From positions 48,214 through 112,213 of the forward strand of contig NZ_JAUEPL010000015.1 of the NCBI RefSeq assembly GCF_030406405.1: 64,000 nt of DNA. Reading direction: 5' to 3'. The stretch is from Streptomyces ficellus (GTDB lineage: Bacteria; Actinomycetota; Actinomycetes; Streptomycetales; Streptomycetaceae). This document shows positions 51,917-61,075 of this stretch, in pieces (the stretch's first letter is position 1; each line of letters begins with the position of its first letter). The notes below the pieces were generated by a model. The model was given only the letters and a program-made list of their open reading frames with translations. It was not told the DNA's origin and searched no databases. The position numbers and the translations under genes are program-made.

Positions 51917-52081
51917 TTGTCAGCGGTTCGCAGCGCACTCGTTCTCTCCCTCGCCTGTGCAGGCCTGCTCCTGTCGGCGGCACCCCAGCCGGAGGTCGCC
52001 ACCACGACGCGCCTCCAGGCCCAGGCGCCGGGAGAGACGGCCCCCATCCTGACCACGAACGACCTGACCTGGGGCCCGTGA
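51917..52081 (+). CDS. Small secreted peptide (54 aa) ending in TWGP
   Basis: The TTG at 51917 is preferred over the ATG at 51908. AGAAGGATGG is then placed nine bases before it, exactly as in the next gene, which has the same RBS sequence and spacing. Residues 1-25 form a signal peptide (VRSALVLSLACAGLLLSAAP). The mature part is short (about 30 aa), Thr- and Pro-rich, and ends NDLTWGP. It could be a signalling peptide or the substrate of the oxidative enzymes that follow. Both ideas are inference. Confidence 0.55.
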   Translation: MSAVRSALVLSLACAGLLLSAAPQPEVATTTRLQAQAPGETAPILTTNDLTWGP

Positions 52082-52197
52082 CGCCGGGACTGGGCGGCCT
52101 GCGGGCCTGCCGCGGCTGAAAGGCCACTTTCCGATCCGGCCCGAACCGGCGTACCGGTTCGGCGAGAACGACACACTCACACAGAAGGATGGCAAGC

Positions 52198-53154
52198 ATG
52201 ACCGCTTCACTGATAGAGGTCTCGGCGCATTCCACGTCGCAGTTCCAGCGCGAGCTGGAGCTCGCTTTCCCGCTCAACGCCTCCCCCGACAGGGAAGTCC
52301 GGCTGCGGCTGTTCAAACAGCTCCACGCCCACTACGTGGCCTACATGGCGGGCCCGGACGAGTTCGGCAGCATTCCGCGCCTGAACGCGGACGCCGAGAT
52401 CAGCGCCATCGAGAGCGCATGGCTTCGGTGGGAGGACGCGCAGGTGGACGAGGGGACGCTGCCGAAGACCGGGCTTGAGTTCCGCGAGTGGTTCCTCACG
52501 ACCGCGGATCAGCACACCCAGCCGGAGTTCTGCCGGTATCTGGCAGAAGAGGCCACCCTTGAGGAAATCGCGCTCTTCTTCATGGGTGAAGAGCTGGTGG
52601 ACAGCAAGTTCGACGACCTCATGGCGATGGTCCAGATCGGGACTCAGGGTCACACCAAGCTCACGATCGCCGAGAACTACTGGGACGAGATGGGCGAGGG
52701 GGACATCGAGCGGGTGCACACCCGCATGTTCGAGCACTCGGCCCGGTACATGCGCGCGCACCTCGAAAAGGCCGGGGTCGACCACTCCAGCCTGGATGTC
52801 CCGGAGGCGTACGAGAACGCGTCGATGCTCCTGATGTACGGCATCCACCGGCACCTGAACCCGCGTGCGCTGGGAGCGATGGGCGTGCTGGAGCAGAGCG
52901 CCTCGCCCCGCTTCCAGGCGATGGTCGACGGGTGCAACAGGCTCGGGGTTCCGGAAGACGTCATCGACTACCAGCGCATTCACGTGCACGTCGACGCGGA
53001 CCACGGCGCCGAGTGGTTCGAGGGGGTCTTCGTGCCGCTCGTGGACCGCTCCCCGGAACTTCTGCGGGAGATCAGCCTCGGCATTCTCACTCGCGTGCGG
53101 GTGGCCAACGGCTACTACAGGGAGATCTGGGACGCCATGCGGGGTCTGCGGTAG
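52198..53154 (+). CDS. Haem-oxygenase-like diiron oxidase (HDO family)
   Basis: The 318-aa protein belongs to the iron-containing redox enzyme family related to SznF, BelK/HrmI and UndA. Characteristic helices carry candidate iron ligands: EEATLEEIALFFMGEELVDS, KLTIAENYWDEMGEGD followed by ERVHTRMFE, and IHVHVDADHGAEWF (HxxxDxxH-like). Members perform N-oxygenation, desaturation or C-C cleavage with O2. Substrate is unknown. The gene follows the secreted-peptide gene and precedes a membrane desaturase, with a matching RBS. Confidence 0.87.
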   Translation: MTASLIEVSAHSTSQFQRELELAFPLNASPDREVRLRLFKQLHAHYVAYMAGPDEFGSIPRLNADAEISAIESAWLRWEDAQVDEGTLPKTGLEFREWFLTTADQHTQPEFCRYLAEEATLEEIALFFMGEELVDSKFDDLMAMVQIGTQGHTKLTIAENYWDEMGEGDIERVHTRMFEHSARYMRAHLEKAGVDHSSLDVPEAYENASMLLMYGIHRHLNPRALGAMGVLEQSASPRFQAMVDGCNRLGVPEDVIDYQRIHVHVDADHGAEWFEGVFVPLVDRSPELLREISLGILTRVRVANGYYREIWDAMRGLR

Positions 53155-53190
53155 AGGGACTGTCCACGACTTCAGAGGGGAGGGGTAATC

Positions 53191-54123
53191 GTGACAACAG
53201 CAGCGAAAAAAGAGCGGGACGGACTGCTCTTTCAAAGAGCCAGGACCACCAAGCGCGATCAGACCGTGTTCGTCGGCAAGCTCCTGGTCGCGGGCGCGAT
53301 CGGCACGGTCGGCGTGCTCCTGGGACTCCAGGACGGGTGGGCCGGAAAACTGATCGGCGTCTTCGTCCTCGGCGCACTTTACGCACATATGGTGGAGCTT
53401 CAGCATCAGTGCCTGCACCACTCGGCGTTCACCGCGGCGAAGCCGCACCGGATCGTCGGGATTCCGCTGGGCCTCCCGATGCTCGTGTCGTTCAGCCATT
53501 ACCGCGTGCGCCACTTGCAGCATCACGCTTCTCTGGGAACACCCCAGGACTCGGAGTTCTTCGGGTTCGACACACGAGCGCCTCTCACCTGGAGTGTTCT
53601 GGCGCGGGGCACATTCTCCTACGATCGCTTCCTCATCGTGGCGAGGGAGATCGTGCGAAGCTGGCGGGGCACCTGGAAGTACGACGCCGGCCAGATCGCC
53701 GAGCGCCGCCGGCGTGAAATCATCATCGAATACCGGATGATGATTCTGCCGATCGCCGCGGCGGTAGTGGCGGTCTGTGCGGGTTACGGCGATCTTGTCC
53801 TACAGCTCTGGCTTCTGCCGCTCCTGGTGGCCATTCCCATGCACTTCCTCCTGGAGCTCCCCGAGCACATCCTCTGCGACAGTGACACCACTGATGTACT
53901 GCGCAACACGCGGTCGATAAAAGGCTCCTGGTTCAGCACCTGGTACACCAACGGCAACAATCTCCACGTAGAACACCATGCGGCGATGACGGTAGCGATC
54001 AATCGCCTCAGGGAGCGACACGGCGAGGTGACCGCCTGTGCCAAATTCGTCGAGCGGAGCTACCCGGACTTCTACCGCGCCATCGTGCGTGAGGCGAACC
54101 GCAACAGCGGGCGATCGGCATGA
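53191..54123 (+). CDS. Membrane fatty-acid-desaturase-family diiron enzyme
   Basis: The 310-aa integral membrane protein has the three His boxes of the family: VELQHQCLHHSAF, HYRVRHLQHHASLG and NNLHVEHHAAM. Hydrophobic segments lie near 30-75, 90-105 and 185-225. It should desaturate or hydroxylate a lipid-like or alkyl substrate at the membrane. It follows the diiron oxidase gene by 36 bases and overlaps the next gene by ATGA. Confidence 0.9.
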   Translation: MTTAAKKERDGLLFQRARTTKRDQTVFVGKLLVAGAIGTVGVLLGLQDGWAGKLIGVFVLGALYAHMVELQHQCLHHSAFTAAKPHRIVGIPLGLPMLVSFSHYRVRHLQHHASLGTPQDSEFFGFDTRAPLTWSVLARGTFSYDRFLIVAREIVRSWRGTWKYDAGQIAERRRREIIIEYRMMILPIAAAVVAVCAGYGDLVLQLWLLPLLVAIPMHFLLELPEHILCDSDTTDVLRNTRSIKGSWFSTWYTNGNNLHVEHHAAMTVAINRLRERHGEVTACAKFVERSYPDFYRAIVREANRNSGRSA

Positions 54124-54548
54124 CCATCCTGGCGAGTACGGAAGTCCATGGCGGCCCCCGGGCCGGCGGACACGGGACACGTGCCATCCGCATCGGGGGC
54201 TTGGCGGTGCGCCTGGCCCATCCGCTGCTCAGCAAGTCCATTCCGGGGGTTTTCTCCGCCTCGTTCATTCAAGACCTCATCAAGGTGTCCGTCCCGGAGG
54301 CGGACTTCACCGTCCGGCTGAGTGACGGCCCGGGCAGGATGCGGCTCGAATTCACCGCGGTGTTCCGGGAGCTCGTCCAGGCCGGCCAGCCCGGCGGCAC
54401 ATGGTGGAACAGCTGGTCCGTCGACGCCGAGTCCCGGGACGCCGAGCACATCGGTGAACTGCTCGCCAGTGAGCTGAACAAGAGCCGACGGAAATTCGCC
54501 GAGGCACTGAGCGACGCGCAGTGCTGGGAGTGCGACGAGATCCTGTGA
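54120..54548 (+). CDS. Hypothetical protein coupled to the desaturase (142 aa)
   Basis: It starts in an ATGA overlap with the desaturase. The middle part (SIPGVFSASFIQDLIKVSVP, EADFTVRLSDGPGRMRLEF) looks alpha/beta, and the C-terminus has CWEC. There is no signal peptide. No family is recognised. Coupling suggests it assists or follows the desaturase step. Confidence 0.7.
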   Translation: MTILASTEVHGGPRAGGHGTRAIRIGGLAVRLAHPLLSKSIPGVFSASFIQDLIKVSVPEADFTVRLSDGPGRMRLEFTAVFRELVQAGQPGGTWWNSWSVDAESRDAEHIGELLASELNKSRRKFAEALSDAQCWECDEIL

Positions 54549-54655
54549 ACGGCCGGGGAGGGTGGCGGGGCGCGCATGGGCGGGACGGACACACGCGCCC
54601 TGCCACCCGCTCACCGATGCGACGGTGCCCCGGTCCCCGGGGGTCGTACGGCGGG

Positions 54656-56089
54656 CTACGCCAGTACGGCAGGCTCAGTCAGGTACGGCCGGGATCGAGC
54701 GTCCAGGTGCGCCCGCGCAGCGGCGATACGGCGTACCGCCTCTTCCAATTCCGGTGCCGGCCGGGTGAACGGCAGCCGGAGGAAGCGTTCGAGGGTCCCC
54801 GCGGCGCCGAAGCGCGGGCCGCCCGCGAGCCGGACGCCGACTTCCTCGCAGGCCTTCACGAGGTGGCTGCTGACCGGGGCGTCGAGCTCCGCCCACACCG
54901 AGATTCCGCCCGAAGGGATGCGGAACCGCCACTCGGGCAGATGCTCGTGCAGTGCGGCGACGAGCGCGTCGCGCTGCGCCGCCAACTCGGCACGCCGGTT
55001 GGCGACGACAGTGGCGGCGGATTCGAGCAGCCGCGCCGCGATGAGCTGGTCGAGGATGGAGCAGCTGACGCCGAGGTCGACAGCGACGGCCGCCAGTTGC
55101 TGCACCACCTGCGCGGAGGTGCGGATCCATCCCACGCGCAGACCGCCCCAGAACGCCTTGCTCATGCTGCCGATCGACAGCACCCGCCCGTTCCGGTCGA
55201 AGCTCGCGAACGGCGGCGGCACGGGGCCCCCGTCCAGGTGGAGATCGACCAGGGTCTCGTCCACCACAAGGTCCGTATGGGTGGCCCGCGACACCGCGAC
55301 GAGCTGTTCGCGCAGCTGGGCCGGCATCACATGCCCCGTGGGGTTGTGGAAGTCGGGGATCAGGTACGCCAGGCGCGGCTGCGCCTGGGCGAGCATGTCG
55401 AGGAACTGCGCCCCGTCCCATCCGGCCGGCCCCAGACCGCAGGTGACCAGCCGGGCCCCGGCCTGGTCCAGCAGCGCGAGCGCGTTGGGGTACGTCGGCG
55501 ACTCCACGAGGACCTTCTCGCCGGGCCCGGCCAGGAGCTTCAGGACCAGGTGCAGCGAGTGGAGGCTGCCCGCGGTGACGATGATCTGCTCCGGCATGGT
55601 GGCCACGCCGCGCGCCGTGTACTTCTCGGCGATCCGCTCGCGCAGCACCGGCAGTCCCAGCGGCAGGTACCCCGAGTGCCGCGTGTAGAGCGCCAGATCG
55701 GTACCGGCCACACGCACCGCCTCCAGCAGCTCGGGCGGTGCGGGCAGGGCGGCGCACGCGAGGTCGATCACTTCCGCGTGCCCCGCCGACCACAACCCGC
55801 GGGCAGCCGGCTGCCTCCTTCCCGCGAGCGAAGTGAAGCTGCCGGCCCCCCGGCGGCTGGTGATGTACCGCCCGGCGCGGAGCTCCCGGTACGCCGCGGT
55901 CACCATGGTGCGGCTGACACCCATCGCGGCGGCGAGCTCCCGCTCGGCGGGCAGCCGCACGCCGTCACCCAGCCGACCGTCGTCAATCAACTGCCGTACG
56001 GCGTCGGCCAGTTCCAGGTAGCCGGGCCGGTCGGTGCGCAAGGTGCCGAGCATCGCCGCCAACTGCGGTGCGCCTACGTGACGTCCCAT
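54656..56089 (-). CDS. MocR-type regulator (GntR HTH + PLP aminotransferase domain)
   Basis: The 477-aa protein has a GntR winged helix in residues 15-80 (LADAVRQLIDDGRLGDGVRL, ELAAAMGVSRTMVTAAYREL). A fold-type I aminotransferase domain follows, with the PLP Lys in SIGSMSKAFWGGLRVGWI and PDFHNPTGH upstream. It is divergent from an EamA transporter 121 bases away, the usual arrangement for MocR regulators that sense an amine or vitamin B6 and control an exporter. Confidence 0.92.
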   Translation of the reverse strand: MGRHVGAPQLAAMLGTLRTDRPGYLELADAVRQLIDDGRLGDGVRLPAERELAAAMGVSRTMVTAAYRELRAGRYITSRRGAGSFTSLAGRRQPAARGLWSAGHAEVIDLACAALPAPPELLEAVRVAGTDLALYTRHSGYLPLGLPVLRERIAEKYTARGVATMPEQIIVTAGSLHSLHLVLKLLAGPGEKVLVESPTYPNALALLDQAGARLVTCGLGPAGWDGAQFLDMLAQAQPRLAYLIPDFHNPTGHVMPAQLREQLVAVSRATHTDLVVDETLVDLHLDGGPVPPPFASFDRNGRVLSIGSMSKAFWGGLRVGWIRTSAQVVQQLAAVAVDLGVSCSILDQLIAARLLESAATVVANRRAELAAQRDALVAALHEHLPEWRFRIPSGGISVWAELDAPVSSHLVKACEEVGVRLAGGPRFGAAGTLERFLRLPFTRPAPELEEAVRRIAAARAHLDARSRPYLTEPAVLA

Positions 56090-56210
56090 TTATCCCCCTG
56101 AAGCCACTGCCCCCCGATTGGATATAGCCACTCGTCGGGTCGGCTCCTACATTTCCAGGCACACGTCAAGGCTGCAAGGCCACAGCACTCCAGTTGGAGG
56201 GATACACGTC

Positions 56211-57188
56211 ATGCGCCGAGGCGCTCTCGCTCGATTGGCACTCCTCGCCTTGGTCTGGGGATCCAGTTACCTCTGGATCAAGATCGCGCTACGGGGATTC
56301 ACCCCCACCCAGATCCTTCTCGTCCGCCTGGCCCTTGGCGCGCTGGTGCTGCTGGCGGCAGTGCGATTCGCGAAGCTGCGGTTGCCACGCGGCACCATGG
56401 TCTGGGTTCACCTGGGCGTCGCCGCACTGCTCGCGAACGTGGTGCCGTTCCTGCTGTTCGCCGTCGGTGAGCAGACGGTCGACTCCGGACTGGCCGGCGC
56501 GCTCAACGCCACGACCCCGCTGTGGGCCCTGCTGGTGGGCGTCTTCGCGGGCCGGCAACGTGCCAAGCTGACACCCGCACTGCTCGCCGGCCTCGTCGTC
56601 GGGTTCACCGGCGCCGTATTGATCTTCGAGCCCTGGCAGAGCGGGGCGTCCGCCCCGGCCATGGGCGGCGTGCTGGCCTGCCTGGCCGCGGCGCTGAGTT
56701 ACGCCCTCGGGTACACCTACATCGACCGCACGCTGGCGGGCCGTGGCATACCGCCGGTCGCGCTGGTGGCCGCTCAGTTGCTCGCCGCGACCGCCATCGC
56801 GGCCGTGACGACCCCGTTCGCCGGGCTGACACCCATACACCTGCGTGCGGACGCCGTGATCGCCCTGGTCATCCTCGGCGCCCTGGGGACCGGGTACGCC
56901 GTGCTCCTGAACTACCGGCTGATCGAGGACGACGGCGCCACTCTCGCGTCGACCGTCGCGTACCTCCTGCCGATCGTCGCGGTCACTCTGGGAGTGCTGA
57001 CGCTCGGTGAGCCGGTCACCGCGATAACCCTGGCGGGCGTGGCCCTGGTGCTCGCCGGTATCGCGCTGACCCGCCGCCGGCCGGCCCCTGCCGCGCTCCC
57101 GTCGACAACGGCTCCCGACGCGGCGAAGCCCGTACCGTCCCCCGTCCTCGAACCCGCTGCCGAGGGTCCCTCAAGCCGCAGAGGCTGA
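56211..57188 (+). CDS. EamA/DMT-family transporter
   Basis: The ATG at 56211 follows GGAGGG by nine bases; an upstream reading adds no membrane segment. The 325-aa product has ten transmembrane helices in two EamA repeats (LALVWGSSYLWIKIALRGF, LNATTPLWALLVGVFAGR, ASTVAYLLPIVAVTLGVLTL). A Pro/Ala-rich cytoplasmic tail ends it. It is probably regulated by the divergent MocR protein. Confidence 0.9.
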   Translation: MRRGALARLALLALVWGSSYLWIKIALRGFTPTQILLVRLALGALVLLAAVRFAKLRLPRGTMVWVHLGVAALLANVVPFLLFAVGEQTVDSGLAGALNATTPLWALLVGVFAGRQRAKLTPALLAGLVVGFTGAVLIFEPWQSGASAPAMGGVLACLAAALSYALGYTYIDRTLAGRGIPPVALVAAQLLAATAIAAVTTPFAGLTPIHLRADAVIALVILGALGTGYAVLLNYRLIEDDGATLASTVAYLLPIVAVTLGVLTLGEPVTAITLAGVALVLAGIALTRRRPAPAALPSTTAPDAAKPVPSPVLEPAAEGPSSRRG

Positions 57189-57238
57189 ACCATTCCGGGG
57201 ACCACGCCACGTCAGGGAACCGATCAGGAGGCCACAGC

Positions 57239-57886
57239 ATGACCGCACCGCACCACACAACGGACCGAAGGTTCCTCTTCCTTCTAGGCAGTGCCCGGCC
57301 GGAAGGAAACACCGAGACCCTCGCGCGTATCGCGGCGGCAGAGCTGCCGGCCCACGTGCAGCGGTCCTGGGTACGGCTGAGCGACGTACCGCTGCCCCCC
57401 TTCGAAGACCTCCGGCATGTGGGCACCGGCCAGTACCCGGAGCCCGTGGGCAACGCGCGCGGTCTGCTCGACGCCACGCTCGCCGCCACGGACCTGGTGA
57501 TCGCGTCCCCGCTCTACTGGTACAGCCTGTCCGCGAGCACCAAGCTCTACCTGGACCACTGGTCGGCCTGGATGCGGGTCCCGGGGGTCGCGTTCAAGGA
57601 GCGGATGGCGGGCAAGACGATGTGGGCGGTCACCGCGCTCTCCTCGGCGGACCGCGCGAAGGCCGATCCGCTGCTCGGCACCCTGCGCAACTGTGCCGAG
57701 TTCCTCGGCATGCACTGGGGCGGAGCCCTGCTCGGTCACGGGAGCGCACCCGGACAGGTCCACACGGACACCGCCGCGCTTCAGGGGGCCACGTCGCTGT
57801 TCGGCCGGGTCTCGCCCGACACGCCGGGCGCGGACGAGGTCGAGGGCGAGGACGAGGGCGTCAGTGCCGTCGCGGCCATCGGCTGA
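57239..57886 (+). CDS. NADPH-dependent FMN reductase-like flavoprotein
   Basis: The 215-aa flavodoxin-fold protein has the phosphate loop LLGSARPEGNTETLARIAAA, the TDLVIASPLYWYSLSASTKL segment and LDHWSAWM. AGGAGG precedes the ATG. It reduces FMN or a quinone. The gene lies 50 bases downstream of the transporter and may be cotranscribed. Confidence 0.88.
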   Translation: MTAPHHTTDRRFLFLLGSARPEGNTETLARIAAAELPAHVQRSWVRLSDVPLPPFEDLRHVGTGQYPEPVGNARGLLDATLAATDLVIASPLYWYSLSASTKLYLDHWSAWMRVPGVAFKERMAGKTMWAVTALSSADRAKADPLLGTLRNCAEFLGMHWGGALLGHGSAPGQVHTDTAALQGATSLFGRVSPDTPGADEVEGEDEGVSAVAAIG

Positions 57887-58061
57887 GCGGGCACGCACGC
57901 CCTGGGGCGCCACAGGAGACGGCGGAAGCCCGGCCGGTGGACACACCGAGCCGGGGCTTCGCCACGTCAGCGGGCGGTCGGCTGATCGGCCTTCCGGGCA
58001 GCTCGACCACCAGCATGGCCCCACCATTCCCCCGCCCCGGACAGGCCCCGAGAAATGATCA

Positions 58062-58095
58062 AGGGGCCGTTTCAGATTCCTCTGAAACGGCCCCT
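58062..58095. terminator. Perfect 15-bp hairpin between the flavoprotein gene and tRNA-Pro
   Basis: Both arms of 15 bases are perfectly complementary with a TTCC loop. It can end transcription from both sides: the flavoprotein gene on the plus strand and tRNA-Pro on the minus strand. Confidence 0.9.
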
Positions 58096-58115
58096 GACCT
58101 TCGACTTCGCGAAGT

Positions 58116-58188
<73 letters not shown>

Positions 58189-58239
58189 TTGCGCGCGTTC
58201 CGCGGGGTTCGCCGGGTGAGCGCGCAAGAGAACATTACC

Positions 58240-60897
58240 TCACTCGCGGGCCCGGGTCGTGTCGCGGGCCAGGAGGGCGCGGGCGGCCAGGGTGTCGGCG
58301 CCGCAGGCGGTGGCCAGGGCGGCGGCGCGGGACAGTTCCGCCGGGGAGCCGAGCGCCACGGCATAGTCGTAGCGGGCCAGGGCGTGTTCGTACGCCGATG
58401 GGGACGCCTCCAGGTGGTGGACCGCCTGGGCCAGGAGCTGGACGGCCTCGTCGGGACGGGCCATCAGGGCGGCGCACCTCAGCGCTTCGCCGATGGCGGT
58501 GTCGGTGCCGAAGCGTTCGGCCTGGACGCGGGCGCGGGTGGCGAGCTGGGCGGCGCGGGAGGGGTCGCCAGGGGCCAGGGCGCGGGCGAGGTCGCAGGCC
58601 CAGGGCGCCCACAGGCCGTTGTGGCGGTCGCGGCCCTCCAGGGCGCGGCCCGCCGCTTCCAGTTCGGTGACGGCTTCCTCCGTACGGCCTTCGGCGAGGA
58701 GCAGGCGGCCGTGGACGCAGGGCCCGTCCGGCATGATCATGGCGCTCGGCCAGGGCGGCCCGAAGCCGTAGTGGTCGGCCACGCCGCGGGCCTCGGTGAC
58801 CCGGCCGCGGGCGAGCAGGGTCTCGATGAGCAGGCAGGCGGCGTCCCACTGGACGGGCAGTCCGGTGCCGACGCGGTCGGCGAGGCGCAGGCCCTCGCGC
58901 AGATAGCTCTCCGCCGCGACGAGGTCGCCGCGACGGCGGTGGGCGAGGCCGACGAGGGCGTGCGCGAAGGCCAGGTGCGCGCCGCTCCAGCCGGAGATCT
59001 CGAAGGCCCGTACCGCTTCCTCGAACAGGTCCAGGGCGCGGTCGGGCCGGTCGGTGAAGGCGTAGGTGATGCCGACCATGGCGGGTGTCTCGAAGCCCCA
59101 CTCGGTGTCGGTCCAGCCCAGGCCGCGGGCCGGGCGGCCGTCGAGGAGGGAGCGTTCGCACAGGTGGAGGACGAGGTCGGCGTCCTCGCCGCGCAGCATC
59201 GCGTCGAAGGCGCGCAGCGACAGCAGGGCGCGCTCGGCGTTGTCGGCGCCGGGGAGGTGGTCGGCGAGGTCGGCCAGGCGGCGGGAGCGGCCGGCCCCGT
59301 CGGTCTCGGTCGCCTGGAACGCCTCGTACATGAAGTGCGCGGCCTGGAGCCGCATGCGGGCGGTGCCCGCCGGGGTGCGGGCGGCCTCACCGGCGACGGA
59401 GAGGGCGGCCTCGCGGAGCTGGTTGTTGTGGGCGAGGGCCTGGGCGAGGCGGCAGGTGGCGTCGGTGCGCAGGTCTCCGTCGAGGCCGGGCAGGTCGAGT
59501 GCGGAGCGCAGGTGGCGCACGGTGGCGGGCGGTGAGGTGAGAAGGGCGGCGCAGCCCAGTTCGTACAGGACCTCGGCGTACGCGTGGGGCGGCGGGGGTT
59601 CCTGGAGGGCGCGTTCCAGGCAGCGGCGGGCGGCCTCGGGGGCGCCGACGGCGAGGTGCTCGCGGGCGGCCTCGCGCAGTTGGGCGACGACTTCCTCGTC
59701 ATCGTCCGGGTGGATCTCCAGCAGGTGGCGGGCGGCGGCCGCGGCGCCGAGGCCCGCGCGGGCGACGGCCCAGGCGGCCCTGCCGTGCATGGCGGTGCGG
59801 GTGGCGGGCGGGATGGAGCGGTATATGGCGGTGGCGATGAGGGGGTGGACGAATTCGATGGGGTCGGGCCCGGTGACGATACGGGCTTCCCGGAGCCGTT
59901 CGGTGCAGCGTGCCGCCTCCGCCGGGGGCATCCCGGCCAGGGTGGCGGCGAGGCGCTGGGAGATGTCGGTGCCCAGCACGGCGGCGGCCCAGGCGAGCCG
60001 GGTCGGGCCGGCGCCGAGCCGTTCCAGCCGCGCGACGAGTCCGCTGCCGCGCGCGGAGGCGCCCAGGTCGCGCAGGAGCGCCACCGACCTCTCCACCGGG
60101 TCGAGCATCCGGTCCTGGACCTTGGCGAGGAGCTCCACCGCCTCGTACGGATTGCCGCCGGTCACCGCCCACACCTCGCGGCAGAACGGGTCGTCCGCCC
60201 GGTCGCCGAGGGTGGCACGGGCCAGTTCGGCGATCGCTTCCGGGGTGAAGGGGCGCAGGGCGACGCGGAGCCGGGCGGCGGCGCCGAGCCGGTCGAGGAG
60301 GCGCGCGGCGGGCTCGACGGGTGTGCCGCCGGGGCGGTGCGCGAGGACGACGAGCAGCGGCAGCCCGGGCAGCGACTCGGCGAAGGAGGCGAGCCACGCC
60401 AGCGATTCGGCGTCCGCCCCGTGCGCGTCGTCCACGAGCAGGACGAGCGGCCGGTCCCGGTGGCGCTCGGCGAGCTGGGCGACGACCCGGTCCAGGCCGT
60501 CCCGCACGCCTCGCGGGTCGGCGGGTGGCCCGCCGGGCGCCGCCAGCCCGAGGGCGGGCGCGGCGACGTCGTACCAGTCGCCCAGCAGGTGCCTGACCCG
60601 GTCGTCGCCGAGCTGTGCGAGGGCGGGTCGCAGCAGTTGCCGTACGACGTGGAAGGGGACGGAGGTGGCGGTTTCACCGCCGCGCGCGCAGCGGACGGTG
60701 CAGCGGTCGTCGGCGAGCCGCCGGACCGCGGCGAGCAGGGCCGTCTTGCCGATGCCGGCCTCGCCCCGGTAGATCAGCAGGCCGCCGGAGGCGGCCGCGC
60801 CGCGGAGGGCGTCCACGGCGTGGGCGGCGGCGGCGAGCTCGGGCTCGCGCTCCAACAGCGGGACGGCAAGCCGGTGTTCCGGCCGGGACGGCAGCAT
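58240..60897 (-). CDS. LAL-type AAA ATPase regulator lacking the LuxR HTH
   Basis: The 885-aa protein starts at ATG 60897 after GGGGGAG. It has Walker A (YRGEAGIGKTALLAAVR), Walker B (PLVLLVDDAHGADAESLAWL) and a long TPR/MalT-like helical C-terminal region (RRCLERALQEPPPPHAYAEV, ALFEEAVRAFEIS-like repeats, LVGLAHRRRGDLVAAESYL). Typical LAL regulators end in a LuxR HTH of about 65 residues. Here the protein stops at ALLARDTTRARE, 50 bases before tRNA-Pro, with no HTH in any frame. It may act through partners or be 3'-truncated. Confidence 0.82.
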   Translation of the reverse strand: MLPSRPEHRLAVPLLEREPELAAAAHAVDALRGAAASGGLLIYRGEAGIGKTALLAAVRRLADDRCTVRCARGGETATSVPFHVVRQLLRPALAQLGDDRVRHLLGDWYDVAAPALGLAAPGGPPADPRGVRDGLDRVVAQLAERHRDRPLVLLVDDAHGADAESLAWLASFAESLPGLPLLVVLAHRPGGTPVEPAARLLDRLGAAARLRVALRPFTPEAIAELARATLGDRADDPFCREVWAVTGGNPYEAVELLAKVQDRMLDPVERSVALLRDLGASARGSGLVARLERLGAGPTRLAWAAAVLGTDISQRLAATLAGMPPAEAARCTERLREARIVTGPDPIEFVHPLIATAIYRSIPPATRTAMHGRAAWAVARAGLGAAAAARHLLEIHPDDDEEVVAQLREAAREHLAVGAPEAARRCLERALQEPPPPHAYAEVLYELGCAALLTSPPATVRHLRSALDLPGLDGDLRTDATCRLAQALAHNNQLREAALSVAGEAARTPAGTARMRLQAAHFMYEAFQATETDGAGRSRRLADLADHLPGADNAERALLSLRAFDAMLRGEDADLVLHLCERSLLDGRPARGLGWTDTEWGFETPAMVGITYAFTDRPDRALDLFEEAVRAFEISGWSGAHLAFAHALVGLAHRRRGDLVAAESYLREGLRLADRVGTGLPVQWDAACLLIETLLARGRVTEARGVADHYGFGPPWPSAMIMPDGPCVHGRLLLAEGRTEEAVTELEAAGRALEGRDRHNGLWAPWACDLARALAPGDPSRAAQLATRARVQAERFGTDTAIGEALRCAALMARPDEAVQLLAQAVHHLEASPSAYEHALARYDYAVALGSPAELSRAAALATACGADTLAARALLARDTTRARE

Positions 60898-61075
60898 CGC
60901 CTTGTCTCCCCCACGAGTACCCGACGAAGTCTCCACACCATGTCTTCCCCACCGTGTCTCCGCACCGGCGCGAACAACGAGCGTGAAAAACGAGCGCTGA
61001 ACAAGAGCGTAGTCCCGTGCCCTGGGTGGAGGACATGGTGGGGACAGTGCCCGCCGGACGGGTGACAATTGGGGC

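Noticed and set aside
58189..61065. Plus-strand open frames of up to 568 codons opposite the AAA regulator
   Set aside because: They have Ser/Arg/Ala-rich products without motifs, while the minus strand carries Walker A and B and TPR repeats.
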